Position numbers and translations under genes: made by a program. From assembly GCA_024278435.1 (NCBI GenBank), contig JAJRTD010000197.1, positions 1 to 18,200 of the forward strand: a DNA stretch of 18,200 bases, in the 5' to 3' direction. The stretch's first letter is position 1, and every line of letters starts with the position of its first letter. The notes beneath the pieces were generated by a model. It was not told the origin of the DNA, ran no database searches, and saw nothing but the letters and a program-made list of their open reading frames with translations. The stretch comes from Gammaproteobacteria bacterium. Lineage in GTDB: Bacteria > Pseudomonadota > Gammaproteobacteria > SZUA-229. Below, piece by piece: positions 6,946 through 14,471 of this stretch.

Positions 6946-7974
6946 TCATTTTTCGTTTTTCATTGCCGTGCCTCCCGGCGCAGCCCAGGGCGCCGCCAGC
7001 GGCTCGCCGACAAACACACCCTGCCCCGGCCAGGCCACACTTTTCCAGTAGGCCTGTATCAGTGATTCACCCTTAGTATAACGCTCTATTACAATACCCG
7101 GATTAGGAAACTTCTGGGTAAAGGCACAGGGTTCCACCACCGTACCGTAACTGGCGGTAGCACCGGCATCCAGCCAGCGCAGGATACTCATCTGCCGGCT
7201 GCCGGTCAATTGCCCGCCACTGGACGTCAGGTGGTCAGCTATTGCGCCGGGCAGATAGCGGTTGCTGTCAATCGCTTTCACTTTCGTTTTGCCGGTAAAA
7301 TAAAACATCACATCGTTTCTGTTTTTTAATACATCGGCATCTACCTGCTCGATATTAATTTTGTCAGACAGCAACTCCTTGATAACCGGATAGCGCCAGG
7401 CACGGACATTTCTCGCCTTGTCACTGGTGTTCATCAAATAGGCAGTGGCCTCCGGCTGGCTTGCATCAGCGGCAACCCCACGGTCAATCATGGCATATAC
7501 CTGCTGCAGCGAGCTGCCGGCCAGCATCATTGTCGGCCGGATATTCAACTCATCCTCTGGCTGCTCGCTGTCCGAATTATAATAGCGGCTTAAGCGCGTG
7601 GCCTTGCAACCACTGGCACAAAACTTTTTATCAAAGCCGAAGGCAAACGCCGAGGTCACTGACATGCAGCCAACCTTAAACGGTTGCGTCCATGCCAGCA
7701 CATAATACTGCACTGCCTGCGGCGTCTGCTGTTTCACCTGCCGGTATACCCGCTTGAAAACCTTTTCACTCAGCGAGTTCTGCCCCGCCGGAAAACGCAC
7801 TTCGATTAAATTCTGCTGCGGAATACCGCGTTTTTTCTGGTAATAAGCCGCAATTAACCGGCTGTCGGCATCATTGGTATTAATCACAATCGCAATCTGC
7901 GAGGCACTGACCCTGGCCGATGCCGGTGCCGCAAAAACAATGATCAGGCATACACAGGCGATAAAACGTTTCAT
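6946..7974 (-). CDS. TIGR03790 family secreted protein of unknown function
   Basis: 342 residues from the ATG at 7974, chosen because it gives a clean signal peptide: MKRF, then hydrophobic IACVCLIIVFAA, then cleavage after PASA. An in-frame ATG at 8037 inside trpE would add 21 residues without homology. The segments QIAIVINTNDADSR, GIPQQNLIEVRFP, LDAGATASYGTVVEPC and QAYWKSVAWPGQGVFVGEP are characteristic of TIGR03790. That family is reported to occur mostly in genomes with exosortase sorting systems, and its function is unknown. Several Cys residues (GCMSV, FCASGC, EPC) may form disulfides in the periplasm. The start lies 7 bp after the trpE stop, so it is cotranscribed with trpE and probably translationally coupled. 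trpG follows 40 bp downstream. The C-terminal sequence resembles the end of caspase/gingipain-fold domains, but this is only an impression. Confidence 0.85.
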   Translation of the reverse strand: MKRFIACVCLIIVFAAPASARVSASQIAIVINTNDADSRLIAAYYQKKRGIPQQNLIEVRFPAGQNSLSEKVFKRVYRQVKQQTPQAVQYYVLAWTQPFKVGCMSVTSAFAFGFDKKFCASGCKATRLSRYYNSDSEQPEDELNIRPTMMLAGSSLQQVYAMIDRGVAADASQPEATAYLMNTSDKARNVRAWRYPVIKELLSDKINIEQVDADVLKNRNDVMFYFTGKTKVKAIDSNRYLPGAIADHLTSSGGQLTGSRQMSILRWLDAGATASYGTVVEPCAFTQKFPNPGIVIERYTKGESLIQAYWKSVAWPGQGVFVGEPLAAPWAAPGGTAMKNEK

Positions 7975-7981
7975 TGCCGGT

Positions 7982-9463
7982 TTACTGCGAGCTGTCCAGT
8001 CCGGCTTCTGCCAGCGATACCGCACGGAATATTGCACGCGCCTTGTTCATGGTTTCCGCCCATTCATTTTCCGGCACCGAGTCATAAACAATACCGGCAC
8101 CGGCCTGTATCGACAGGTGCTTATCCTTGATCACTGCAGTGCGAATCGCAATGGCCGTATCCATATTGCCGTTCCAGGAAAGATAACCCACCGCGCCGGA
8201 ATAAATGCCGCGTTTGACCGGCTCCAGTTCATCGATAATTTCCATAGCGCGAATTTTCGGTGCGCCGCTGACGGTACCGGCCGGGAAGGTGGCGCGTAAC
8301 ACGTCCATGGCATTCAGGCCATCTTTCAGTTCACCGGTAACATTAGAGACGATGTGCATCACATGAGAGTAGCGCTCAACCACCATTTTATCAGTCAGTT
8401 TTACACTGGCCGTCTTGCTGACGCGACCGGCATCGTTACGACCCAGGTCAATCAGCATCAGATGTTCTGCCAGTTCCTTGGGATCGGCCAGCAGTTCTTT
8501 TTCCAGTGCCCGGTCAGCCTCTTCATTCTCGCCACGCGGGCGGGTACCGGCAATCGGCCGCACCGTTACCTGGTTGTCTTCCAGCCGTACCAGGATCTCC
8601 GGTGACGAACCCACGATATGGTGGTCACCCAGGTCAAGGTAGTACATATAGGGCGACGGGTTCAGGCTGCGCAGGGCGCGATACAGGTCCAGCGGCGGCG
8701 CATTAAAGGGAATGGTCAGGCGTTGTGACAGCACCACCTGCATGATGTCACCATCGATAATATACTGCCGTGCTCTTTCCACCGCGGCCTTGTAACCCTG
8801 CTCGGTGAAGCCGGAAACAAAGTCTTCCTCGTTGATGGTCTGCCTGTCATGCGACTGTTTTTCCGGCAGCGGGCTGCGCAGGGCATCACTGATCTGCTGC
8901 AAACGCGTTTCACCGTTCTGCAGGGCATCTGCTGCTGCCGTATCAACCTGCACGATAATAAACAGCTTGCCCGACAGGTTATCAAATACCACGACCTCTT
9001 CGGACACCATTAACAGGATATCGGGTGTCTGCAGCGGGTCCGGCTTGCTGTTTTTTGCCAACCGCTTTTCGATATAGGCAATGGTCTCGTAACCGAAATA
9101 ACCAACCAGGCCACCGGTAAAACGCGGCAGATTGTCATCTTCGTAAACATTGAACTGCGCCTGGAAATCGTTGATCCATTGCAGCGGGTCATCCACCGTA
9201 GTTTGTTCTGTCAGCTGATCGTTGTCATACAGGCTGATTTCATGACCGGAAATTTTGATAATTTTCTGGCACGGCAGGCCGATAATGGAATAACGCCCCC
9301 ATTTTTCACCGCCCTGTACCGATTCGAACAGGTAGCTGTAGGGCGCATTGGCCAGTTTCAGATAAGTGCTGAGCGGGGTATCAAGATCGGCAAGAACTTC
9401 CCGTACCAGTGGTACGCGGTTAAAACCCTGTTGTTTAAGTTTTGAAAATTCTTCGGGAGACAT
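7982..9463 (-). CDS. trpE: anthranilate synthase component I
   Basis: Converts chorismate and ammonia from TrpG to anthranilate, the first committed step to tryptophan. The 493 residues match the family. [13 protein letters not shown] (from residue 47) occupies the LLES-type tryptophan feedback site. The chorismate-utilising domain carries [62 protein letters not shown] and the C-terminal [16 protein letters not shown]. The start [19 protein letters not shown] aligns with Pseudomonas TrpE. The ribosome binding site is a weak TGGA. Upstream lies a 223-bp leader region with a short Trp-rich ORF, and then gph. Confidence 0.98.
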   Translation of the reverse strand: MSPEEFSKLKQQGFNRVPLVREVLADLDTPLSTYLKLANAPYSYLFESVQGGEKWGRYSIIGLPCQKIIKISGHEISLYDNDQLTEQTTVDDPLQWINDFQAQFNVYEDDNLPRFTGGLVGYFGYETIAYIEKRLAKNSKPDPLQTPDILLMVSEEVVVFDNLSGKLFIIVQVDTAAADALQNGETRLQQISDALRSPLPEKQSHDRQTINEEDFVSGFTEQGYKAAVERARQYIIDGDIMQVVLSQRLTIPFNAPPLDLYRALRSLNPSPYMYYLDLGDHHIVGSSPEILVRLEDNQVTVRPIAGTRPRGENEEADRALEKELLADPKELAEHLMLIDLGRNDAGRVSKTASVKLTDKMVVERYSHVMHIVSNVTGELKDGLNAMDVLRATFPAGTVSGAPKIRAMEIIDELEPVKRGIYSGAVGYLSWNGNMDTAIAIRTAVIKDKHLSIQAGAGIVYDSVPENEWAETMNKARAIFRAVSLAEAGLDSSQ

Positions 9464-9520
9464 TATTTATTCCAGACATAATAAAGACGACACAAAATGA
9501 TTAAAGCAAAGCCTTGCGCT

Positions 9521-9574
9521 TCACCATCGCCAGTGTTTATTCGCCTCGTTTTCTTGTCCGGAAAAATGATTCAT
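9521..9574 (-). CDS. candidate trp leader peptide (Trp-Arg-Trp end)
   Basis: A 17-codon ORF on the minus strand reads MNHFSGQENEANKHWRW and stops with TGA, 57 bp before trpE. Two Trp codons lie in the last three sense codons, which is very unlikely by chance for such a short ORF directly upstream of trpE and matches the design of ribosome-mediated attenuators. Attenuation of trpE is established in Pseudomonas putida. The Shine-Dalgarno is weak. After the stop, AAGCGCAAGGCTTTGCTTT can form only a short imperfect hairpin (GCAA/TTGC) before a mixed T-rich stretch, so a classical terminator is not obvious. A TATAAT lies at 9654 to 9649, about 75 bp upstream, but without a convincing -35. Confidence 0.6.
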   Translation of the reverse strand: MNHFSGQENEANKHWRW

Positions 9575-9686
9575 GGCTGAATATTAGAGCATGTGGCTGA
9601 ATTATTAAAGTTTTTCCTGATCCGTTGTTCCCCGGGCTATAAAACCGGATTATAAAATGAGTAACAACCGGCAGGCTCCTTATGAA

Positions 9687-10364
9687 TTACCAGTCAATAA
9701 TATCCTTTATTTCCGCCATCGAATCCACCACCGCATCCGGGTTGTAGTCACGGATATCCTCACCGTGATTGTAGCCATAGGACATGCAGACAATGGAGAA
9801 ACCCGCTGCCCGGGCAGCTTTCACATCACTCATGGAATCACCCAGCATCATGGATGACTCCGGGGCAACGCCCAGCTTTTCGGCCGACTGTAGCAACGGC
9901 ATCGGATCGGGCTTCTTGCGCTCTACCATGTCGCCGCATAACACGGTTTCAAAGTAATCACTGATGCCCAGATCCTCCAGGATCGGCAGGGTAAACTCAC
10001 TGGCCTTGTTGGTCACACAACCGATTTTTACCCCGGTGGTTTTCAAAAACTCCAGCGCTTCGGGCACACCCTCATACAAACAACTGCGTTTCGAGGTATT
10101 TTCGGCGTATAAGGCACGGAAAATCGGCAGTGCCCGGTTGTACAGCGCCTCGTCCGGCTCACCGTCCAGTGCGTTGATCAGACCGCGTTTCACCAGGCGT
10201 TCAACGCCATTGCCAACCCAGTGGCGTACCGCGGCCTCACCGCGGGTGGGCATATCCAGCTGCTTGAGCATTTCATCAACACAAAAAGCCAGGTCGGGAA
10301 CACTGTCGACCAGGGTGCCGTCAACATCGATCAGCACCATTTCGGGGCGTTTTAACATAGTCAT
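9687..10364 (-). CDS. gph: phosphoglycolate phosphatase
   Basis: HAD-superfamily phosphatase that removes 2-phosphoglycolate formed during DNA repair or by oxygenase side reactions. All four HAD motifs are present: DVDGTLVDS with Asp13 and Asp15, VTNK (motif II), ERKKPDP with the motif III Lys, and LGDSMSDVKAA (motif IV). The helical cap lies between motifs I and II. The length of 225 residues is normal. The Shine-Dalgarno AGGTGAG lies close to the ATG. The gene sits between rpe and trpE, as in Pseudomonas. A 158-bp palindromic element lies immediately upstream, so its expression from the rpe promoter may be reduced or processed. Confidence 0.95.
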   Translation of the reverse strand: MTMLKRPEMVLIDVDGTLVDSVPDLAFCVDEMLKQLDMPTRGEAAVRHWVGNGVERLVKRGLINALDGEPDEALYNRALPIFRALYAENTSKRSCLYEGVPEALEFLKTTGVKIGCVTNKASEFTLPILEDLGISDYFETVLCGDMVERKKPDPMPLLQSAEKLGVAPESSMMLGDSMSDVKAARAAGFSIVCMSYGYNHGEDIRDYNPDAVVDSMAEIKDIIDW

Positions 10365-10384
10365 TTTCTCACCTGAAAAGTATC

Positions 10385-10542
10385 AACCACATGAGACGCG
10401 GAGAAAAAAACCTTTTAGTCCGCAAATAACGCAAAAGACGCCAATAAAACAAACACAGAAAATATTTTGCGTTTTTTATTCGCGTCTTTTGCGTTATTTG
10501 CGGACCATTGTTTTTATGTTTTCTCTGTATCCCGGTGGTTAA
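10385..10542. repeat. 158-bp palindromic intergenic element with perfect 24-bp arms
   Basis: Bases 10418-10441 and 10482-10505 are perfect inverted repeats of 24 bp (core GCAAATAACGCAAAAGACGC and its complement). After one mismatch on the inner side, seven more pairs form (10443-10449 with 10474-10480). The flanks are also imperfect inverted copies: each end begins AACCAC (10385 on plus, 10542 on minus), followed by a GAxxCxGAGAAAA-type block. Together they fill almost the whole rpe-gph gap. No ORF or transposase is visible. It looks like a miniature extragenic palindrome or MITE. In the rpe-gph transcript it would fold into a long hairpin, followed on the minus strand eight bases later by a T7 run, so it may also terminate or trim the RNA. 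Only one copy lies in the window. Confidence 0.8.
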
Positions 10543-10547
10543 GCGTA

Positions 10548-11234
10548 TTAAGCCTTGGCCAGCTCGGCGCGCATGGCAGCAAGCACGGTATCGTAGTCAT
10601 GTGCGTCGCTGTCGTTTTTGGCGCCAAAGATCGCGGAACCGGCAACAAAGGTGTCGGCACCGGCTTCAGCGATTTCACGGATGTTGTCGACTTTGACACC
10701 ACCGTCAATTTCCAGGCGGATATCCAGGCCGGAATCATCGATTATTTTTCTTGCCTGACGCAGCTTGTCCAGTGTTGCCGGAATAAATGCCTGGCCGCCA
10801 AAACCGGGGTTAACCGACATCAGCAGAACCATGTCAACCTTGTCCAGTACGTAGTCCAGATAGCTCAGAGGGGTTGCCGGGTTAAATACCAGGCCGGACT
10901 TGCAGCCCTGCTCACGAATCAGCTGCAGGCTGCGGTCAATATGTTCGCTGGCTTCCGGGTGGAAGGTAATATAGGTGGCACCGGCCCTGGCAAAATCAGG
11001 GATAATGCGGTCAACCGGTTTTACCATCAGGTGCACATCAATATCCGCAGTTACACCGTGGTTGCGCAGTGCTTCACACACCAGAGGACCAATGGTCAGG
11101 TTAGGTACATAATGGTTATCCATTACATCAAAGTGCACAATATCGGCGCCGGATGCCAGTACGTTGTCCACTTCAGGACCCAGCATTGCAAAATCGGCGG
11201 ATAGGATAGATGGCGCTATTTTAAAGTCTGCCAT
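10548..11234 (-). CDS. rpe: ribulose-phosphate 3-epimerase
   Basis: Interconverts ribulose 5-phosphate and xylulose 5-phosphate in the pentose phosphate pathway, cytoplasmic TIM barrel. With the start at 11234 the protein is 228 residues and begins [15 protein letters not shown], as in the family. The in-frame ATG at 11273 adds 13 unrelated residues and is rejected because a Shine-Dalgarno AGAGG lies just before 11234. Metal ligands His34 and Asp36 are in [17 protein letters not shown], with [17 protein letters not shown] and LEIDGGV later (metal-binding Asp in the last). The gene starts the rpe-gph-trpE series and is divergent from the CopD-like gene, with 156 bp between starts. Confidence 0.97.
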   Translation of the reverse strand: MADFKIAPSILSADFAMLGPEVDNVLASGADIVHFDVMDNHYVPNLTIGPLVCEALRNHGVTADIDVHLMVKPVDRIIPDFARAGATYITFHPEASEHIDRSLQLIREQGCKSGLVFNPATPLSYLDYVLDKVDMVLLMSVNPGFGGQAFIPATLDKLRQARKIIDDSGLDIRLEIDGGVKVDNIREIAEAGADTFVAGSAIFGAKNDSDAHDYDTVLAAMRAELAKA

Positions 11235-11390
11235 GATAAAACCTCTTGGTGTTATATCTGAAAGGTCGCGCATTTTACAGCATTGCCGCCAGCGACTCCA
11301 CCAATGTTTACAGGCACGTCAGATTAAGCCTTTACAGGGCATATCCCCGCGATTATGATTCGTCTTCCATTTACATAACGAGTCTTTACC

Positions 11391-11846
11391 ATGGCCTTTA
11401 GCATTGCTTTACATATTCTCAGCGCAGTCATCTGGGTTGGCGGCATGTTCTTCGCCCACCAATCACTGCGCCCTGCCGCGGTACAGGTTCTGCAGCCACC
11501 CTTGCGCCTTGAACTCTGGGTACAGGTATTCCGCCGATTTTTTGTCTGGGTGTGGCTGAGCATCTCCCTGATCCTGCTGAGCGGTTACTGGATGCTATTT
11601 AATTATTTTGGCGGTTTTGCCAACGCCGGCCTGCATATCCATATCATGCATGGCGCGGGGATTATCATGGTGCTGATTTACCTGCTGGTATTTTTTTCAC
11701 CTTACCGGCGCCTGAAACAGGCGGTGATTATCCAGGATTACCCGCTGGCCGGGGCGCAACTTAACGTCATTCGCAAACTGGTGGGCATCAATACCGTGCT
11801 GGGTCTGCTGGTAATCAGCGTTGCCAGTGCCGGGCGTTACCTGTAA
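11391..11846 (+). CDS. CopD-like four-helix membrane protein
   Basis: 151 residues with four predicted membrane helices: about 4-23, 52-72, 84-105 and 130-150. Histidines at 8, 23, 82, 84 and 87 lie in or near the helices and could bind heme or copper. The layout (LHILSAVIWVGGMFF at the start, later HGAGIIM) resembles the CopD domain family found in copper-resistance proteins and in small uncharacterised membrane proteins. An inner-membrane location is likely. The ATG is preceded by a modest GAG ribosome site. Its divergence from rpe and position before a periplasmic cytochrome c suggest, but do not prove, a link with redox or metal metabolism. No specific function can be assigned. Confidence 0.7.
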   Translation: MAFSIALHILSAVIWVGGMFFAHQSLRPAAVQVLQPPLRLELWVQVFRRFFVWVWLSISLILLSGYWMLFNYFGGFANAGLHIHIMHGAGIIMVLIYLLVFFSPYRRLKQAVIIQDYPLAGAQLNVIRKLVGINTVLGLLVISVASAGRYL

Positions 11847-11873
11847 ACACCTCATTTTTATATTTCACTGAAA

Positions 11874-11893
11874 ATCACTAACATATAAGTGAT
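11874..11893. promoter_or_regulatory. perfect dyad ATCACT-N8-AGTGAT, possible operator
   Basis: Six-base perfect inverted arms (11874-11879 and 11888-11893) separated by AACATATA, an AT-rich 20-bp palindrome typical in size of a repressor or activator site. It lies about 100 bp before the -35 of the cytochrome gene and 28 bp after the CopD-like stop. It does not match Fnr, Crp or Fur consensus sites that I know. It may be chance in AT-rich DNA. Confidence 0.25.
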
Positions 11894-11914
11894 ATGGAAT
11901 ATTAGCGAGTTTTA

Positions 11915-11944
11915 AGGTAATATCTGCCGCAAATGAGATTACCT
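11915..11944. promoter_or_regulatory. second dyad AGGTAAT-N16-ATTACCT, operator or weak terminator
   Basis: Seven-base perfect arms (11915-11921 and 11938-11944), extendable by two pairs across a bulge, give an imperfect hairpin. A run of six Ts (11953-11958) begins eight bases downstream, which is too far for a typical intrinsic terminator. It could be a weak end for the CopD-like transcript or a binding site upstream of the cytochrome promoter. Confidence 0.25.
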
Positions 11945-11990
11945 GATTCAAGTTTTTTATTAAGTAACTGATTTAAAAGAATATTTTTTA

Positions 11991-12019
11991 TTGCCGGTGT
12001 TCAAATGTCTGTATATAAC
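11991..12019 (+). promoter_or_regulatory. sigma70-type promoter of the cytochrome c gene
   Basis: TTGCCG (11991-11996) and TATAAC (12014-12019) are separated by 17 bases, and the expected start is near 12026. The gene has a strong AGGAG (12045-12049) seven bases before the ATG at 12056. With the strong terminator downstream this makes a self-contained, probably highly expressed unit. Confidence 0.55.
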
Positions 12020-12055
12020 AGGCACTGGCAAGCAAAACAAACTTAGGAGATACCT

Positions 12056-12364
12056 ATGAAACGTCAAATCTTAACTGTTTTATCTGCTTTAACTCTTGTT
12101 GCCAGTGCTAACGTTGCTGTTGCCGGTGATGCCGCTGCAGGTAAAGCCAAAGCTGCTACCTGTGCAGGTTGTCACGGTGCTGCCGGTGTAAGTGCTGCAC
12201 CTAACTTCCCTAATCTGGCTGGCCAGAAAGAAGCTTATCTTGCTAAACAGCTGAAAGACTTCAAATCAGGCGCTCGTAAAGATCCAATGATGTCTGGTAT
12301 GGCTGCACCTTTAAGCGATGCTGATATCGCTAACCTGGCTGCTTACTTCGCAGGCCTGAAATAA
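12056..12364 (+). CDS. small periplasmic class I cytochrome c (c553/c4-like)
   Basis: 102 residues. A Sec signal peptide (MKRQ, hydrophobic core, cleavage after AVA at residue 23) sends it to the periplasm. The single heme motif is Cys36-Ala-Gly-Cys39-His40, and the distal Met lies in PMMSGM (77-82), followed by the typical [16 protein letters not shown] end. It resembles one half of a cytochrome c4 or a c553 electron carrier, probably shuttling electrons between the bc1 complex and a terminal acceptor, with partner unknown. The coding sequence favours GCT, GGT and AAA codons much more than its neighbours, as in highly expressed genes. It has its own promoter, a strong ribosome site and a strong terminator. 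Confidence 0.93.
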   Translation: MKRQILTVLSALTLVASANVAVAGDAAAGKAKAATCAGCHGAAGVSAAPNFPNLAGQKEAYLAKQLKDFKSGARKDPMMSGMAAPLSDADIANLAAYFAGLK

Positions 12365-12419
12365 GCCGGTCCGAAACAGGCTAACCTGAAATAAAGCACT
12401 GATCGCTTTTTTCAGACAG

Positions 12420-13433
12420 TTGAAAAACACCAACGACTTTAAAATCGTTGGTGTTTTTTTATGCCTGCTGGTTTTTTCTGCTCCCCCGCTGCTCAACGCA
12501 TCACCGGCTCGCAGCGACTACAACCCCTTTGCGACACGCGACCAGAATCCGTTTAACCTGATTCATGGCCAGCCATTGCCAGTCAATGGCCGTCTGATCG
12601 AGCCGTCGCAAAGCCAGTGGACCAGCAGCCTGGCCATTACCAACACGGTAAATATTGAATCCAGTGCCCGCGAGGATATTTACCTGGATTATGAAAGTTA
12701 TCGTTTCAACCTGTCCTACCAGTACGGCCTGAACAAAAACTGGAACCTGCAGCTTGATTTACCACTGGTTTACCAGGGGGCAGGCGTGTTTGACTCACCA
12801 ATTGATAACTGGCATCGTTTTTTCGGCCTGCCGCTCGGCCAGCGGCCACAGGTAGAGGACAATCAGTTGACTACAACTTATAGCAATCAGGCCGGCACCG
12901 CGGTTAATCTTGATGACCCCGGCGCCACCCTGGGCGACATCCAGCTCGCCGCCGCCCGCTCGCTGATCACCGACAACAGTACTGATCTAAGCCTGTGGGC
13001 CAGCCTGAAGCTGCCGACCGGTGATAAAAACAAACTAAGCGGTAACGGTGCAGTCGATGTTGCTGCCTGGCTGGCGCTAAACCAGAAGATCACCGACAAC
13101 TGGTTAATCAATCTCAATAGTGGTGCGCTGGTTGCCGGCAAGGACGAATACCGGGGCATGCCATTATCCGACTACGTCCTGTATGGCCACATCATGCTCG
13201 GCTGGCTGGTCACGGACAATATCAACCTGAAACTGCAGCTACAGGGCCATACCAGTTACTATGAGCAAAGCCAGCTGAAAATACTGGGCGACACCTACCT
13301 GTTAATGTTCGGCGGCTCGGTCAATATCGGAGAATGTCAGCTGCTGGATATCGCCATGACGGAAGACATCAAGGTTGAGGCCTCACCGGATATCAGCCTG
13401 CTGATCAGCTGGCGTTATGCAGGGCAATGTTGA
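12420..13433 (+). CDS. DUF3187 family outer-membrane-type protein
   Basis: 337 residues. The N-terminus reads as a Sec signal peptide (basic start, hydrophobic IVGVFLCLLVFSAP, cleavage near LLNA). The segment YNPFATRDQNPFNLIHGQPLP at the mature start is the hallmark of DUF3187. The rest alternates polar and hydrophobic residues with many aromatics (LDYESYRFNLSYQYGLNKNW, LSLWASLKLPTGD), as in transmembrane beta-barrels. The function is unknown. The only standard in-frame start giving the signal peptide is TTG at 12420, without a good Shine-Dalgarno. The first 13 codons coincide with the cytochrome terminator hairpin. The end overlaps dusA by 29 bp in convergent orientation. Its own promoter was not found. 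Confidence 0.8.
   Translation: MKNTNDFKIVGVFLCLLVFSAPPLLNASPARSDYNPFATRDQNPFNLIHGQPLPVNGRLIEPSQSQWTSSLAITNTVNIESSAREDIYLDYESYRFNLSYQYGLNKNWNLQLDLPLVYQGAGVFDSPIDNWHRFFGLPLGQRPQVEDNQLTTTYSNQAGTAVNLDDPGATLGDIQLAAARSLITDNSTDLSLWASLKLPTGDKNKLSGNGAVDVAAWLALNQKITDNWLINLNSGALVAGKDEYRGMPLSDYVLYGHIMLGWLVTDNINLKLQLQGHTSYYEQSQLKILGDTYLLMFGGSVNIGECQLLDIAMTEDIKVEASPDISLLISWRYAGQC
12423..12460 (+). terminator. strong Rho-independent terminator after the cytochrome c gene
   Basis: Bases 12423-12436 and 12445-12458 form a 14-bp stem (core AACACCAACGA / TCGTTGGTGTT), loop 12437-12444, with a seven-base T run at 12454-12460 on the plus strand. It starts 59 bp after the cytochrome stop. The opposite side also has five Ts, so it may work weakly on the minus strand. 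It lies inside the first codons of the DUF3187 gene. Confidence 0.88.
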
Positions 13434-14391
13434 TCTGCTCCTGTGCTTCCCTGAGCACACGGCTATCGGCACCGGCCCGATGGGCATTTTCACTCAGGTA
13501 GCGGCGCCATGCTTTGGCACCGCGACAGCCCTGGTATAAACCCAGGATATGCCGGGTGATGGCATGCAGGGGAACACCGGATGCCACTTCCCGATCGATA
13601 AAGTCACACATTATTTCAACGATTTCCTCGCGGGTTTTTATTTTTACCGCGCTATCTTTGTAAATCGCTTTATCCACCTGCGCCAGCATATAGGGGTTAT
13701 GGTAGGCCTCACGCCCGATCATGACACCATCAACAAACGCCAGTTGCTGTTGCGCGGCCTCTATGGTTTTAATACCGCCGTTGATGACTATCGATAATGC
13801 CGGGCGCTCGGTTTTCAGGCGATGCACATAATCGTACTTTAATGGCGGTATCTCCCGGTTCTGTTTCGGGCTTAAACCTTTTAGCCAGGCCTTTCTGGCA
13901 TGCACAATAAAAGTGTCACAACCGGCCGTCGCCACGGTATCAATAAAATGCTCGAATTCATGGTAGCTTTCCATATGGTCAATGCCGACACGGCATTTAA
14001 CCGTTACCGGAATATCCACCTTTTGCTGCATGGCAGCAACACAGTCTGCCACTAGTTCGGGTTTTGCCATCAGGCAGGCGCCGAAACTGCCGTATTTGAC
14101 CCGGTCACTGGGACAGCCGACGTTGATATTAACCTCATCAAAGCCTGCGTCTTCTGCCAGTGCAGCACAGGTCGCCAGGTCAGCCGGTTCACTGCCACCG
14201 AGCTGGATAGCCAGCGGATGCTCTGTCTGGTGAAAGGCAAAAAACCTTCCCCGGTCACCGTGCAATAACGCCCCGGTGGTGATCATTTCTGTATACAACA
14301 GGCTGTGTTTTGTTATCAGGCGTAAAAAATAGCGCGTGTGGCGATCGGTCCAGCCCATCATCGGCGCTATGGAAACAAGTCGGGAAATCAT
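13405..14391 (-). CDS. dusA: tRNA-dihydrouridine synthase A
   Basis: FMN-dependent enzyme that reduces uridines in the tRNA D-loop (U20/U20a in E. coli DusA). 328 residues, as expected. APMMGWTDRHTRYF (9-22) starts the FMN-binding barrel, the catalytic Cys93 lies in NINVGCPSD, followed by VTVKCRVGID, FIVHARKAWLKGLSPKQNR and the phosphate-binding INGGI / DGVMIGREAYHNP. The motif YTEMITTGALLHGD is DusA-type rather than DusB or DusC. The start at 14391 gives the usual N-terminus. The gene is 80 bp downstream of the DUF255 gene, with possible shared transcription, and overlaps the DUF3187 gene tail to tail. Confidence 0.97.
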   Translation of the reverse strand: MISRLVSIAPMMGWTDRHTRYFLRLITKHSLLYTEMITTGALLHGDRGRFFAFHQTEHPLAIQLGGSEPADLATCAALAEDAGFDEVNINVGCPSDRVKYGSFGACLMAKPELVADCVAAMQQKVDIPVTVKCRVGIDHMESYHEFEHFIDTVATAGCDTFIVHARKAWLKGLSPKQNREIPPLKYDYVHRLKTERPALSIVINGGIKTIEAAQQQLAFVDGVMIGREAYHNPYMLAQVDKAIYKDSAVKIKTREEIVEIMCDFIDREVASGVPLHAITRHILGLYQGCRGAKAWRRYLSENAHRAGADSRVLREAQEQINIALHNAS

Positions 14392-14471
14392 GGGCTTATT
14401 TTACTACAGGAAACCGTGCATAACCGAGGCAGAAACGATGAAATGTTTGTGCGCCGCTACCTGTGCACTAC

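Noticed and set aside
12355..12394. Direct repeat CCTGAAATAA at the cytochrome c stop and 30 bp later.
   Set aside because: Ten bases repeated once beside the gene end may be a small duplication remnant. It explains no function and could be chance.
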